A stretch of DNA of 64,000 nucleotides, taken from the NCBI GenBank assembly GCA_002409325.1, contig DHUU01000020.1:158980-222979 (forward strand). The letters are read 5' to 3'. The position numbers and the translations under genes were made by a program. The notes beneath the pieces are model-generated. The model was not told where the DNA came from, made no database searches, and worked only from the letters and a program-made list of their open reading frames with translations. Of this stretch, positions 26,722-36,003 are shown in pieces. Within the stretch, counting starts at the first letter, position 1. Each line of letters begins with the position of its first letter. Source of the DNA: Bacteroidales bacterium UBA5226. GTDB taxonomy: Bacteria > Bacteroidota > Bacteroidia > Bacteroidales > UBA932.

Positions 26722-27021
26722 ATGCATATGAAACCTCAACACGCTGCAATTATCAACCCTCTTAAGCAGAAGATAGAAACACTAATTTCACTGCATGAAA
26801 AGGCGTTGACTGAAAACAGTGAATTGAACAGAACATTACAAACCTTAAGCGAAGAACAGAATATATATAAAAAAGAAAAAGAAGAATTAGAACAGAAAGT
26901 GCAAAAACTCCAGATGGCTGGTGCTTTTCTGAAAACTAGTGAAGATACCAAAGAAGCAAAGCAGAAGATCGGGAAATTGATCAGGGAAATCGATAAATGT
27001 TTAACCATGCTTAACCGATAG
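26722..27021 (+). CDS. Small coiled-coil protein, ZapB-like
   Basis: A 99-residue, highly charged, almost wholly helical protein. Heptad patterns run through about residues 8-65 (LKQKIETLISLHEKAL, LQTLSEEQNIYKKEKEELEQ). It is 9 bp before zapA on the same transcript. A coiled-coil gene in front of zapA fits a ZapB-type partner that links ZapA-FtsZ at the division site, but the sequence alone shows only the coiled coil. ATG 26728 is an equally possible start. Confidence 0.7.
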   Translation: MHMKPQHAAIINPLKQKIETLISLHEKALTENSELNRTLQTLSEEQNIYKKEKEELEQKVQKLQMAGAFLKTSEDTKEAKQKIGKLIREIDKCLTMLNR

Positions 27022-27030
27022 CCCGCCAAC

Positions 27031-27321
27031 ATGAGTGACAATAAATTATCCATAAAAATTAGTATTGCGGATCGTTATTACCCTTTACGTATAGCGACAG
27101 AAGACGAGGAAATGGTACGGGCTGCAGCGCAGCGGATAAACCAGAAAATTGAGCAGTTCAACGTAAAGTATTCAGGGCAGGATACACAGGATGCCCTGGC
27201 AATGGCCACCCTTCAATTTGTTCTGAGCCTGCTCAAATATGAAAAGGACGACGAGACAAGTCAGATAGTCACAGAAATTGCCTCTTTGGATAATTTTTTA
27301 AGGGAATACCTGGAAAGATAA
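27031..27321 (+). CDS. zapA: Cell division protein ZapA
   Basis: A 96-residue ZapA. The N-terminal domain reads KLSIKISIADRYYPLRIATEDEEMVRAAAQRINQKI, then a helical C-terminal part mediates tetramer formation (DALAMATLQFVLSLLKYE). It stabilises FtsZ filaments at the septum. The probable 6S RNA begins 8 bp after its stop. Confidence 0.9.
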   Translation: MSDNKLSIKISIADRYYPLRIATEDEEMVRAAAQRINQKIEQFNVKYSGQDTQDALAMATLQFVLSLLKYEKDDETSQIVTEIASLDNFLREYLER

Positions 27322-27328
27322 TTAGTTG

Positions 27329-27524
27329 ACCCGTTACATACCAGCTCTTTGCGAAACTCAACACTTTAAATCAAATGGAGTGTCTTGACTGTTAAAAACA
27401 GGCCCCTTTGTTACCCTTCGGGGAATTCCGGTTTCGGGACGTGGGAAGTTCGCAACAAAAATCAGATCCTCCAGACCTTGCTAATCAGGGTTTTTGCTAA
27501 ACAGTGGTATGCTAACGGGTTTTT
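27329..27524 (+). ncRNA. ssrS: Structured RNA between zapA and rny, probable 6S RNA
   Basis: A long terminal stem closes the region: ACCCGTTACATACCA (27329-27343) pairs with TGGTATG-C-TAACGGGT (27505-27520) with one bulged C, then a T run. A second helix joins TTGCGAAACT (27349-27358) with AGTTCGCAA (27447-27455), one A bulged. Length near 190 nt and position after zapA fit 6S RNA, which binds RNA polymerase as an open-promoter mimic. The identity is inferred from context and shape; a structured rny leader is the alternative. Confidence 0.6.
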
Positions 27525-27572
27525 CATTTACTATGACTACAAAACATAAACAACTATACAACATAAACAACC

Positions 27573-29111
27573 ATGAACAATATATATATAATTGCTGCAA
27601 TCTGCCTGATCGTGGGATTTTCGCTGGGATATGCCATATTCAGGACGGTGATCCTCAAAAGCAAGGCCAAGACCCTTCTTAAGGAGGCTGAAACAGAAGG
27701 TGAAAACATAAAAAGGGAAAAAATCCTTCAGGCTAAGGAAAAATTCCTTCAGCTAAAGACAGAACATGAACAACTGATCATTGAACGAAATAATAAGATA
27801 GCCCAGGCAGAAAACAAGCTGAAGCAGCGGGAAATAGCTATGAATCAGCAAAATGCCGATATTCAACGGAAGAGTAAGGAGGTATCAACTCTGAAAGAGA
27901 CCCTGTCATCGCAACTGGAGCTGACCGAGAAAAAGGTAGAAGAATTTGAAAAACTGCGCCTGCAGCAGATAGAAAAAATTCAAAGTATGGCCAACATGTC
28001 GGCAGAAGAGGCTAAGGCCCAGCTTGTAGAGACTATGAAAGAGGAAGCCAAGAGCCAGGCCATGTCATACATCAGTGAGGTCATGGACGAAGCCCGGCTC
28101 ACGGCAGGCAAGGAAGCCAAACGGATAGTTGTGAATACCATCCAGCGGGTGGCAACGGAAACGGCTATAGAAAATGCGGTGACCGTATTCAATATCGAAA
28201 ATGACGAGATAAAAGGGCGCATCATTGGCCGCGAAGGAAGGAACATCCGAGCCCTGGAAGCAGCCACAGGCGTTGAAATTGTTGTAGATGACACACCCGA
28301 GGCCATCCTTCTGTCTGCCTTTGATCCAGTCCGGCGCGAAGTGGCCCGGCTGGCACTGCACCAACTGGTGACCGATGGCCGCATTCACCCGGCCCGCATA
28401 GAGGAAGTAGTGGCCAAAATTCAGAAGCAGGTAGAAGAAGAAATCGTGGAAACCGGTAAGCGTACCTGCATAGACCTGGGAATCCACGGGCTCCACGCCG
28501 AGCTGGTCAGGCTGGTGGGTAAGATGAAATACCGTTCTTCCTACGGTCAGAACCTGTTGCAGCACTCACGGGAAGTAGCCAATTTCTGCTCCATTATAGC
28601 CTCCGAGCTGGGGCTGAACGCCAAACTGGCCAAAAGGGCCGGATTGCTTCACGACATAGGCAAAGTATCGGACGATGATCCTGAATTGCCCCATGCCATC
28701 CTGGGCATGCGGCTTGCCGAAAAATTCAAGGAAAGACCCGAGGTTAGTAACGCCATAGGTTCCCACCATGAAGAAACAGACATGACTTCACTGATCGCTC
28801 CCCTGGTTCTGGTTGGGGATGCCATATCCGGAGCACGCCCGGGAGCACGCCGCGAAGTCATTGAATCATATATAAAAAGGCTTAAAGGCATGGAAGACCT
28901 TGCCCTGTCATACCCGGGCGTTACCAAAACCTACGCCATACAGGCAGGAAGGGAATTGCGGGTTATCGTGGGTTCTGAAAAAGTAAGTGACCAGGATGCG
29001 GAAAAACTCTCGCAGGATATTGCCCACAAGATACAGGACGAAATGGTTTATCCGGGACAGGTAAAAATCACGGTCATCAGGGAAACCCGGGCGGTCAATT
29101 TTGCCAAATAG
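27573..29111 (+). CDS. rny: Ribonuclease Y
   Basis: A 512-residue membrane-anchored endoribonuclease. It has an N-terminal membrane helix (NIYIIAAICLIVGFSLGYAI), a long coiled coil (about 30-150), a KH domain (GRIIGREGRNIRALEAATGV), and an HD domain with catalytic AGLLHDIGKVSDDD and ASELGLNAKLAKRA. It starts mRNA decay. Its 3' end overlaps the convergent M14 peptidase gene by 17 bp. Confidence 0.96.
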   Translation: MNNIYIIAAICLIVGFSLGYAIFRTVILKSKAKTLLKEAETEGENIKREKILQAKEKFLQLKTEHEQLIIERNNKIAQAENKLKQREIAMNQQNADIQRKSKEVSTLKETLSSQLELTEKKVEEFEKLRLQQIEKIQSMANMSAEEAKAQLVETMKEEAKSQAMSYISEVMDEARLTAGKEAKRIVVNTIQRVATETAIENAVTVFNIENDEIKGRIIGREGRNIRALEAATGVEIVVDDTPEAILLSAFDPVRREVARLALHQLVTDGRIHPARIEEVVAKIQKQVEEEIVETGKRTCIDLGIHGLHAELVRLVGKMKYRSSYGQNLLQHSREVANFCSIIASELGLNAKLAKRAGLLHDIGKVSDDDPELPHAILGMRLAEKFKERPEVSNAIGSHHEETDMTSLIAPLVLVGDAISGARPGARREVIESYIKRLKGMEDLALSYPGVTKTYAIQAGRELRVIVGSEKVSDQDAEKLSQDIAHKIQDEMVYPGQVKITVIRETRAVNFAK

Positions 29112-30537
29112 CGGGTATGCTCACGCGCAGCGGTCCACTGTAGGGCTCTCCCTCCGCACGGATCACATAGCGGAACGGCCCTGGATGTTTTTTTACAACG
29201 GTATCACAGAGAATCCACGCATTATCCCAGGTAAAGACACGGTATTCACCGGCCGGAAGGTTGTCGTAACGGAAAATGGTCTTATTTCCCCTGATTGTTC
29301 CTTTTAGAATATGGCGTCCGGGGGTATCCCAGCCAAAGTAATCGGAAATAGCCCGTAACAGGAATTCCCCGTTTTCCCTGAGTGAGGAAACGGTCACCCA
29401 TGACCTGTCTGGATTTTCATTATAGTAGGAATAAGGCATTTCAATGGTCATGGCCAGGGTCCTGCCACCGGTCCTGTTCCACAGCCATCCTTCCACGTAA
29501 CGGGGTGCCGGAACTGAATAAAACATATCTTCAGGAAAGAAGTACGGATTGTCGTCTGTTGTCAGGTAGGCCAGGCGCATGGCTTTCTCATGGTACTGGG
29601 AATTGGTGGATTCTTGGGTGGGAACGTAATAACTGATTTTGTCATCGGACTGGGCATGCATGTTAAGCACCAGGTCAAAGGGGCATTCCCGTGTAAGTGA
29701 ATCCATCCTGGCGCGCAAGACCTTAACTTCTACAGAAGTGACGGAATCGTTATGGTCCCAGTTGATCTCCTGGTTGATCCCGCGGGCATTGGAGCGGGAA
29801 TAACCCCCGTAAACCCCGTCGGGATTGGTAAAAGGTACCACATAAAAGACCGACTGGCGACGATATTGCCTGGCAACAGGCGTATCTTCCGTTAAGCGTC
29901 CCAAAAGCCCGTCCAGTTGCCAGTTTGCAGGAGACTCACCCGGATGTACCCGGGCATGAATCCATATCCTGTTTTTTTCTTTTTCCGGCACACCGGGATC
30001 GGTTATTGTAAGCATCTGGATGGGCAGCCCCATCATGCTGGTTCCCAGGGTGTCCATCGTAACAAAGGAAGAAGCCGTCCAATGCTTCAGGCGTTCCTGC
30101 AGCAGTTCCTGGCCGTATGGAACAAAATAGGCAACATAGACAGTATCGCGGGAAAAGAACGCGGAAACTTTGCGTAGGGACGCCTGGTAATCTTCAAACC
30201 GCTGATAATGTTTTGCATCATAGGAATAGACGGCCCGCATGGGATCTGTGTTCTGGAAATCCAGATAGATGTGTTTCCCCTTAACCCCTTCCATCATAAA
30301 GTAGAACCAGCGCGCACTGGGCTTGAGCTCAGGATTGGCCGGGTTGTCAGGATCCTGCCGGGAAATGATTTCATAGGCAAGGTGAAGAACCGAATCGGTC
30401 CTGGAAGACCGAACCCAGACCGAGTCAATCAGATTCACTTTTCCAAGGCTTCCCGAGTCAAAATTGGCCGAGAATTTCACAGAATGACCCTCCTGCAGCC
30501 CGGCTGCAAGAAAAGTCAGTATAAAAAGCCATTTCAT
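29095..30537 (-). CDS. Exported M14-family zinc carboxypeptidase
   Basis: A 480-residue protein with a signal peptide (MKWLFILTFLAAGLQEGHS), an N-terminal beta domain (about 20-165) like that of M14 cytosolic-carboxypeptidase relatives, and the zinc site: IWIHARVHPGESPANW (HxxE), LVLNMHAQSDDK (His) and catalytic Glu in LAMTIEMPYS. It has a small C-terminal beta domain after about 395. It likely trims C-terminal residues in the periplasm. Its start overlaps the M20 gene by 4 bp. Confidence 0.87.
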   Translation of the reverse strand: MKWLFILTFLAAGLQEGHSVKFSANFDSGSLGKVNLIDSVWVRSSRTDSVLHLAYEIISRQDPDNPANPELKPSARWFYFMMEGVKGKHIYLDFQNTDPMRAVYSYDAKHYQRFEDYQASLRKVSAFFSRDTVYVAYFVPYGQELLQERLKHWTASSFVTMDTLGTSMMGLPIQMLTITDPGVPEKEKNRIWIHARVHPGESPANWQLDGLLGRLTEDTPVARQYRRQSVFYVVPFTNPDGVYGGYSRSNARGINQEINWDHNDSVTSVEVKVLRARMDSLTRECPFDLVLNMHAQSDDKISYYVPTQESTNSQYHEKAMRLAYLTTDDNPYFFPEDMFYSVPAPRYVEGWLWNRTGGRTLAMTIEMPYSYYNENPDRSWVTVSSLRENGEFLLRAISDYFGWDTPGRHILKGTIRGNKTIFRYDNLPAGEYRVFTWDNAWILCDTVVKKHPGPFRYVIRAEGEPYSGPLRVSIPAIWQN

Positions 30538-31907
30538 TGCTTATATTCCTGGGTATAATACTTGTAAAAAAGGATGATGGATTCAATTCCTTTATGGAAC
30601 TGGCTTAGCAGGTAACTCTCGTTAGGTGAATGGATGGTATCCCGTTCCAGGCCGAATCCCATCAGCAGCGGTGGTGCTCCAAGAATTTCCTCCAATTCGG
30701 CAAGCACGGGGATGCTGCCTCCGCCGCGGCTGGGCACAGGCTCAACCCCATATACCTTTCCTACCGCTTTTGCCGCTGCCTGGTAAACGGGTGACGATAT
30801 GGGGGCCAGAAAACCTTGACCTCCGTGGTGTTCGGTTACTTCTACCGAGACTCCCGCAGGTGCTATTGATGTAAAATAATCTGCAAACAAACGGGCGATT
30901 TGTTTGTGTTCCTGGTTGGGTACCAGCCGCATGGAAATTTTTGCCCTGGCAAAGGAAGGAATTACCGTTTTGGCGCCCTCGCCCGTATAACCGCCCCATA
31001 TTCCGTTCACATCCAGACAGGGACGGATTCCGGTCCTTTCCAGTGTGGAATAGCCTTCTTCTCCTGCTACGTCCTTTATGCCTATTGACTGTTTGTAATG
31101 TTCAGTGTCAAAGGGGGCACGTGCAAGCATTGCCCGGTCCTGAGGGGATAATTCCACCACATGGTCATAGAAGCCTTTGATGGTCACCCTGCCCTTATTG
31201 TCAATCAGTCCGGCTATCATTGAGCATAGTACGTTGATGGGATTGGCAATGGCCCCTCCGTAGTGTCCCGAGTGCAGATCCTTATCGGGCCCAGTCACTT
31301 TGACTTCCAGATAGGCCAGTCCGCGCATTCCCGTATTTATGGAGGGCACTTCTTCACTGATCATGGTCGTGTCCGATACCAGGATCACGTCACAGGCCAG
31401 CATCTGGCGGTTCTGCCTGGCCCACTCCCCCAACGAAGGCGACCCGATTTCCTCTTCTCCTTCAATCAGGAATTTCACATTGCAGGGAAGTTCATTTCTC
31501 GAAACCAGGTATTCAAAGGCTTTGACATGCATAAAAGACTGGCCTTTATCATCGTCGGCGCCCCGGGCATAGATGGCCCCGTCCCTGATTTCCGGTTCAA
31601 ACGGGGAAGATTTCCATAATTCAATGGGATCGACCGGCTGCACATCGTAATGACCGTACACCAGGACGGTGGGTTTTTGGGGGTCAACTAATTTTTCGGC
31701 ATATATGACGGGATGGCCCTGGGTGGGATAGATCCCGGCCCTGTCGGCTCCGGCTTCCATCAGAGATAACACGTATTGCTGAGCACATTGCCGCATGTGG
31801 TCTTTATGTTCCTTCTGAGAACTGACCGAAGGAATTCGCAGCAAGGTAAACAATTCTTCAAGAAAGCGCGGGGAATTATTTGCAATAAAATCTTTTATCT
31901 CGCTCAT
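30534..31907 (-). CDS. M20-family dipeptidase
   Basis: A 457-residue metallopeptidase with metal ligands in VLVYGHYDVQPVD (His), YARGADDDKGQ (bridging Asp) and IEGEEEIGSPSLGEW (catalytic Glu pair), and a dimerisation domain around LHSGHYGGAIANP. No signal peptide, so cytosolic. It probably hydrolyses dipeptides. It follows clpX by 11 bp, at the end of the tig-clpP-clpX operon. Confidence 0.92.
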   Translation of the reverse strand: MSEIKDFIANNSPRFLEELFTLLRIPSVSSQKEHKDHMRQCAQQYVLSLMEAGADRAGIYPTQGHPVIYAEKLVDPQKPTVLVYGHYDVQPVDPIELWKSSPFEPEIRDGAIYARGADDDKGQSFMHVKAFEYLVSRNELPCNVKFLIEGEEEIGSPSLGEWARQNRQMLACDVILVSDTTMISEEVPSINTGMRGLAYLEVKVTGPDKDLHSGHYGGAIANPINVLCSMIAGLIDNKGRVTIKGFYDHVVELSPQDRAMLARAPFDTEHYKQSIGIKDVAGEEGYSTLERTGIRPCLDVNGIWGGYTGEGAKTVIPSFARAKISMRLVPNQEHKQIARLFADYFTSIAPAGVSVEVTEHHGGQGFLAPISSPVYQAAAKAVGKVYGVEPVPSRGGGSIPVLAELEEILGAPPLLMGFGLERDTIHSPNESYLLSQFHKGIESIILFYKYYTQEYKQ

Positions 31908-31918
31908 AATATCTTGAT

Positions 31919-33154
31919 TTATAGAATTTTTGTCAATTTTTCCACACGTTTTCTCGCATAAGGCAGGGTAATGCGCAGTGTTTTCTTTCCGGAAGAAGGC
32001 GCATCGTACATGGCATCTACCATGATGGTTTCACAGATGGAGCGCAATCCCCGGGCACCCATTTTAAATTCAATGGCCGTATCTACGATGTAATCAAGTA
32101 CCTGTTGATCAATAGACATTTTTATGCCATCAAGGGCAAAAAGGTGTTTGTATTGTTTAATGAGTGCATTTTTTGGTTTTGTCAGGATATCCTTCAGAGC
32201 ATCCCTGTCCAGCTTGTTCAGGTAGGTCACCACCGGCATACGTCCCACAATTTCAGGAATCAACCCGTAGGCGCGCAAGTCCTGCGGAGCCACATACCTT
32301 ACCAGATTATCTTTGTCTATATGCGCTTTTTTTTCTGCCATACCGTAACCAACCACACTGGTGTTCAGGCGTTGGGCAATTTTGCGTTCAATTCCCTCGA
32401 AGGCACCCCCGCATATGAACAGGATATTGCGGGTGTTGACCGCTATTAAACGCTGTTCGGGGTGTTTGCGACCTCCCTGGGGGGGTACATTCACCACCGT
32501 TCCTTCCAGCAATTTGAGCAAAGCCTGCTGAACCCCTTCCCCCGACACGTCGCGGGTAATGGAGGGATTGTCGCTCTTGCGGGCGATCTTGTCTATCTCG
32601 TCAATGAAGACTATCCCCTGCTCTGCCCTGGCCACATCGTAATCAGAGGCCTGCAGTAACCGGGTCAGGATGCTTTCAACGTCTTCACCCACATAACCGG
32701 CCTCGGTAAGCACAGTGGCATCTACAATGGCAAAAGGCACGTTAAGCATCCGGGCAATCGTATTGGCCAGCAGTGTTTTACCGGTTCCCGTGGGCCCGAC
32801 CAGCAGAATATTGGATTTTTCTATGTCAATATTATTGTCCTTTCCGGAACGGATGCGTTTGTAATGGTTGTAGACCGCTACCGAAAGAAATATCTTGGCC
32901 TGGTCCTGGCCAATTACATACTCATCAAGAAAATTGCGTATCTCCCTGGGAGTCATTATTTTGCCATTTGGCATGGGGTCCTTTGCAGAAGGGGCTTTGG
33001 GCTTGCTCCCATACATTTCCTCCAGCACCAGGGAGGCATCGTGAAGGCAATCTTCACATATGGATGCCTGAATGCCTGTAATGAGCACACCTGTTTCTTT
33101 ACTTGACTTGCCGCAAAAAGAACAATGGTCTGTGTCCAGGTTTTTTTTCTGCAT
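31919..33154 (-). CDS. clpX: ATP-dependent protease ATPase subunit ClpX
   Basis: A 411-residue unfoldase. It has an N-terminal C4 zinc finger (CSFCGK, then CEDC), Walker A GPTGTGKTLLANTIA, Walker B IVFIDEIDKIA and the pore/RKH region near SGEGVQQALLKLLEG. It unfolds substrates into ClpP. Its ATG shares one base with the clpP stop codon, so translation is coupled. Confidence 0.97.
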   Translation of the reverse strand: MQKKNLDTDHCSFCGKSSKETGVLITGIQASICEDCLHDASLVLEEMYGSKPKAPSAKDPMPNGKIMTPREIRNFLDEYVIGQDQAKIFLSVAVYNHYKRIRSGKDNNIDIEKSNILLVGPTGTGKTLLANTIARMLNVPFAIVDATVLTEAGYVGEDVESILTRLLQASDYDVARAEQGIVFIDEIDKIARKSDNPSITRDVSGEGVQQALLKLLEGTVVNVPPQGGRKHPEQRLIAVNTRNILFICGGAFEGIERKIAQRLNTSVVGYGMAEKKAHIDKDNLVRYVAPQDLRAYGLIPEIVGRMPVVTYLNKLDRDALKDILTKPKNALIKQYKHLFALDGIKMSIDQQVLDYIVDTAIEFKMGARGLRSICETIMVDAMYDAPSSGKKTLRITLPYARKRVEKLTKIL

Positions 33155-33831
33155 TATTTTTTGGCTTTCCTGAGCACTTCATCAATAATTCCATAACTGA
33201 CAGCATCGGTAGCACGCATCCAGAAATCCCTGTCGGCATCTTTTTGAATCTGGTCCAGTGTTTTTCCGGTATGTTCTGCAAGAATCATATAAAGTTGATT
33301 CTGAAGTTCCAGAATCTCTTTAACTGCTATGGCCATGTCGGCTACCTGTCCTTCCACTCCGCCCACCGGCTGGTGGATCATCACCCGGGCGTGAGGCAAT
33401 GCCGAGCGTTTGCCTTTCTTCCCGGCTGCTAGCAAAACCGCGCCCATAGATGCTGCCTGCCCGGTACATATGGTGGCAACATCTGAATGAACCAGCTGGA
33501 TGGTGTCGTATATACCCAATCCGGCTGTAACCGAACCTCCCGGTGAATTGATATACATTTGAATGTCTTTCCCGGGATCTGTAGAATCCAGGAACAGCAA
33601 CTGGGCCTGGATAATATTGGCTACCTCGTCCAGGATGGGAACACCCAGAAACAGGATCCTGTCCATCATCAGACGGCTGAACACATCCATCTGGGCTACG
33701 TTCAACTGACGTTCCTCTATGATATAGGGGGTTATGGATCCCTGCGGATTGCTGTACAAAGACTGGTACCTGTGCAGGCTCATGCTGCTGATACCTTGAT
33801 TTCGGATGGCGTATTTTTCAAACTCGGTCAT
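33154..33831 (-). CDS. clpP: ATP-dependent Clp protease proteolytic subunit ClpP
   Basis: A 225-residue serine protease with the triad S128 (GQAASMGAVLL), H153 (MIHQPVGG) and D202 (DRDFWM). The handle region and YINSPGGSVTAGLGIYDT are standard. The N-terminus is about 25 residues longer than many ClpPs, as is common for pro-peptide-bearing forms. It lies 3 bp after tig. Confidence 0.97.
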   Translation of the reverse strand: MTEFEKYAIRNQGISSMSLHRYQSLYSNPQGSITPYIIEERQLNVAQMDVFSRLMMDRILFLGVPILDEVANIIQAQLLFLDSTDPGKDIQMYINSPGGSVTAGLGIYDTIQLVHSDVATICTGQAASMGAVLLAAGKKGKRSALPHARVMIHQPVGGVEGQVADMAIAVKEILELQNQLYMILAEHTGKTLDQIQKDADRDFWMRATDAVSYGIIDEVLRKAKK

Positions 33832-33834
33832 GGG

Positions 33835-35130
33835 TTATTCCTCTTTGATATCGACTGTAACGTTTTCGCGAATATACGAAATTACTTTGTTCTCCTCTGC
33901 CCTCTCATAGAGATTTCTGGCTTCCTTTTCATTGGCCAGCATACTTTCTGCATATTTTATCAGGTGTTCATCGGGAACGTTGTTCATCCCGTACATGGCA
34001 AACTGGTAACGGGCCATTGCCACGGCACTCTGAATCATATCGTCTTTTTCAACCTTGAGCCCGGCCTCTTTCATGATGGCTTCCCTGACCAGCTGCCAGC
34101 GGAAATCTTCCAGGAATGTAGGAAAATCCTTTTCTATCTGTTCCATGGTGAACTTGCCATCATTGCCTTCATATAACCAGCGTTTAAGCAGGTTCTCGGG
34201 AAGACGTAAGCCGGCTTTCTCTACCATGATATTTTTAACATCCTGTCCAAAACGGTAATTGCTTTCACTCTGGTTGTTTCTATCTATCTGTTCCCGGACC
34301 TTTTCAAGGAAACTTTCGTGTGTTGTGACATTGCCCGGACCAAAAAGCTTGTCGTACAACTCCTGATTTTCCTGTGCCGGTTCAAAGCGCTTGATCTCTT
34401 TGATTACAAAAATAAACACCTGGTCAGTAAAACGCTCCAGTTCTTCAGGCTTTACCTGCAATAACAGGGCCCTGTCTGCTTCTTTTGGAAAAAGAACAGA
34501 TATATCGGCTTCTGCTTCCTCTCCCACCGCTTTTCCAATAAAGGGCTTCTTGTCTTTGAGTTTGGATATGGTTTTCAGGTTCAGGTACGAATCGTTGATA
34601 AGCTGTTCTCCCTGACGGAGATCAACTTTCAGATAATCTTCTTTTCCAACCTGGTCTGTAACCGCCAGTGTGCCCTGCTGTTCCAGGATTGTTTCAATCT
34701 GACGGTCAACTTCTTTGACCTCTATGGCTTTTTTTATCAGGGGGATATGCAAGTCTTTATTGATTGCAACTTCAACACGCGGTGCCAGCATCAGGTCAAA
34801 TGAAAACGTAAAATTCACGTCTTTTTCCCAATCGGTTTTTGTTTGCTCTTCAGATGCCAGCGGTTCTCCGATAATCCGGATAGCTTCTTTCTCCATGTAT
34901 TCGTTCAGTGCCCCGGACATGATGGTATTGACTTGTTCGAGCAATGTAGAGCGGTAATACATTTTATGTACAATGCCCATAGGGACCATCCCTTTTCTGA
35001 ATCCTTTGATTTCAAGTTTTCTGCGGACGTCATTCAGGGCCTTTTTCACTTTCTCGCTGTAATCGCTTTCTTCAACCAACACGGTTACCTGCAGGGAAAG
35101 GTCATCAATTTCTTTCTTAGTGATATTCAT
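33835..35130 (-). CDS. tig: Trigger factor
   Basis: A 431-residue ribosome-bound chaperone. The N-terminal ribosome-binding domain has IKGFRKGMVPMGIVHKMY, a variant of the GFRxGxxP loop. The middle part (about 150-240) is diverged from a standard FKBP-type PPIase domain, as in other Bacteroidota. The long helical C-terminal domain follows. First gene of the clpP-clpX-peptidase operon. Confidence 0.93.
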   Translation of the reverse strand: MNITKKEIDDLSLQVTVLVEESDYSEKVKKALNDVRRKLEIKGFRKGMVPMGIVHKMYYRSTLLEQVNTIMSGALNEYMEKEAIRIIGEPLASEEQTKTDWEKDVNFTFSFDLMLAPRVEVAINKDLHIPLIKKAIEVKEVDRQIETILEQQGTLAVTDQVGKEDYLKVDLRQGEQLINDSYLNLKTISKLKDKKPFIGKAVGEEAEADISVLFPKEADRALLLQVKPEELERFTDQVFIFVIKEIKRFEPAQENQELYDKLFGPGNVTTHESFLEKVREQIDRNNQSESNYRFGQDVKNIMVEKAGLRLPENLLKRWLYEGNDGKFTMEQIEKDFPTFLEDFRWQLVREAIMKEAGLKVEKDDMIQSAVAMARYQFAMYGMNNVPDEHLIKYAESMLANEKEARNLYERAEENKVISYIRENVTVDIKEE

Positions 35131-35153
35131 AATATTAATCTTATAAGGGGCTG

Positions 35154-35161
35154 CAAAAGTA
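35154..35161 (-). promoter_or_regulatory. Promoter of the tig operon
   Basis: The minus strand reads TACTTTTG, with TTG at 35184-35182 about 20 bp upstream, a good Bacteroidota -33/-7 pair. The downstream CAGCCCCT is identical to that of the rpsA promoter. Confidence 0.65.
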
Positions 35162-35193
35162 GGTATTAATCGTCAAAAAACCAATCATTTTCT

Positions 35194-35201
35194 TACCTTT
35201 G
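35194..35201 (+). promoter_or_regulatory. Promoter -7 box of the tpiA operon
   Basis: TACCTTTG lies 37 bp before the tpiA ATG and 32 bp from the divergent tig box. Confidence 0.6.
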
Positions 35202-35238
35202 CCCCCACTACATACACCATCCAATAATATCGGAATCT

Positions 35239-35997
35239 ATGAGAGAAAAGATTGTTGCCGGAAACTGGAAAATGAATACTACCATAGGGGAAGGAAAAAA
35301 ATTGATAGAAGAAATCCTTTCGGGTATGGACCGTGTTCCTGCCGGCGTAACCCTGATAACAGCCACTCCCTTTACACATTTATGCCCGGCAGCACGCCTG
35401 ATAGGAGACCACAAAAATCCTGCACTGGCCGCACAAAATTGTGCCAACAGGGAAAGCGGAGCTTTTACCGGAGAAGTCTCGGCATCTATGCTTGCTTCTG
35501 TCCCTTGCCATTATGTAATCCTGGGGCATTCTGAACGCAGGGAGTATTATGGTGAAACAAATGAAATTTTGTTGGAAAAAATAAAGCTGGCGCTGGCCAA
35601 TTCGCTCAGGCCCATATTCTGTGTGGGAGAAGTATTGCAGGAGCGCGAGTCCAATATGCATTTCCAGATAGTATCCTCTCAATGTCGCGAAGTTCTCTGC
35701 CAACTGGAACCGGAAGACTTCAAAAAAGTGATTGTAGCCTATGAACCCGTCTGGGCCATTGGTACCGGAAAAACAGCAACCTCTGAGCAGGCACAGGAAA
35801 TGCATGCCTTTATTCGCTCTTTCCTGGCCGGGACTTTCGGAGACCTTGCCGAATCCACGCCGATTTTATACGGAGGCAGCTGCAAGCCTTCCAATGCGGC
35901 AGAGCTCTTCTCCCGGCCCGATGTGGATGGCGGCCTGATTGGAGGTGCCTCGCTCAAAGCAGACGATTTCCTGGCCATAGTCGGATCGTTTGCCTGA
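35239..35997 (+). CDS. tpiA: Triose-phosphate isomerase
   Basis: A 252-residue TIM barrel with all catalytic parts: AGNWKMNT (Asn, Lys), VILGHSERREYYGE (His), AYEPVWAIGTGKTAT (catalytic Glu and loop 6) and LYGGSCKPSNA (phosphate binding). It interconverts DHAP and glyceraldehyde-3-phosphate. Followed 6 bp later by prmA. Confidence 0.97.
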   Translation: MREKIVAGNWKMNTTIGEGKKLIEEILSGMDRVPAGVTLITATPFTHLCPAARLIGDHKNPALAAQNCANRESGAFTGEVSASMLASVPCHYVILGHSERREYYGETNEILLEKIKLALANSLRPIFCVGEVLQERESNMHFQIVSSQCREVLCQLEPEDFKKVIVAYEPVWAIGTGKTATSEQAQEMHAFIRSFLAGTFGDLAESTPILYGGSCKPSNAAELFSRPDVDGGLIGGASLKADDFLAIVGSFA

Positions 35998-36003
35998 TCA
36001 TTT

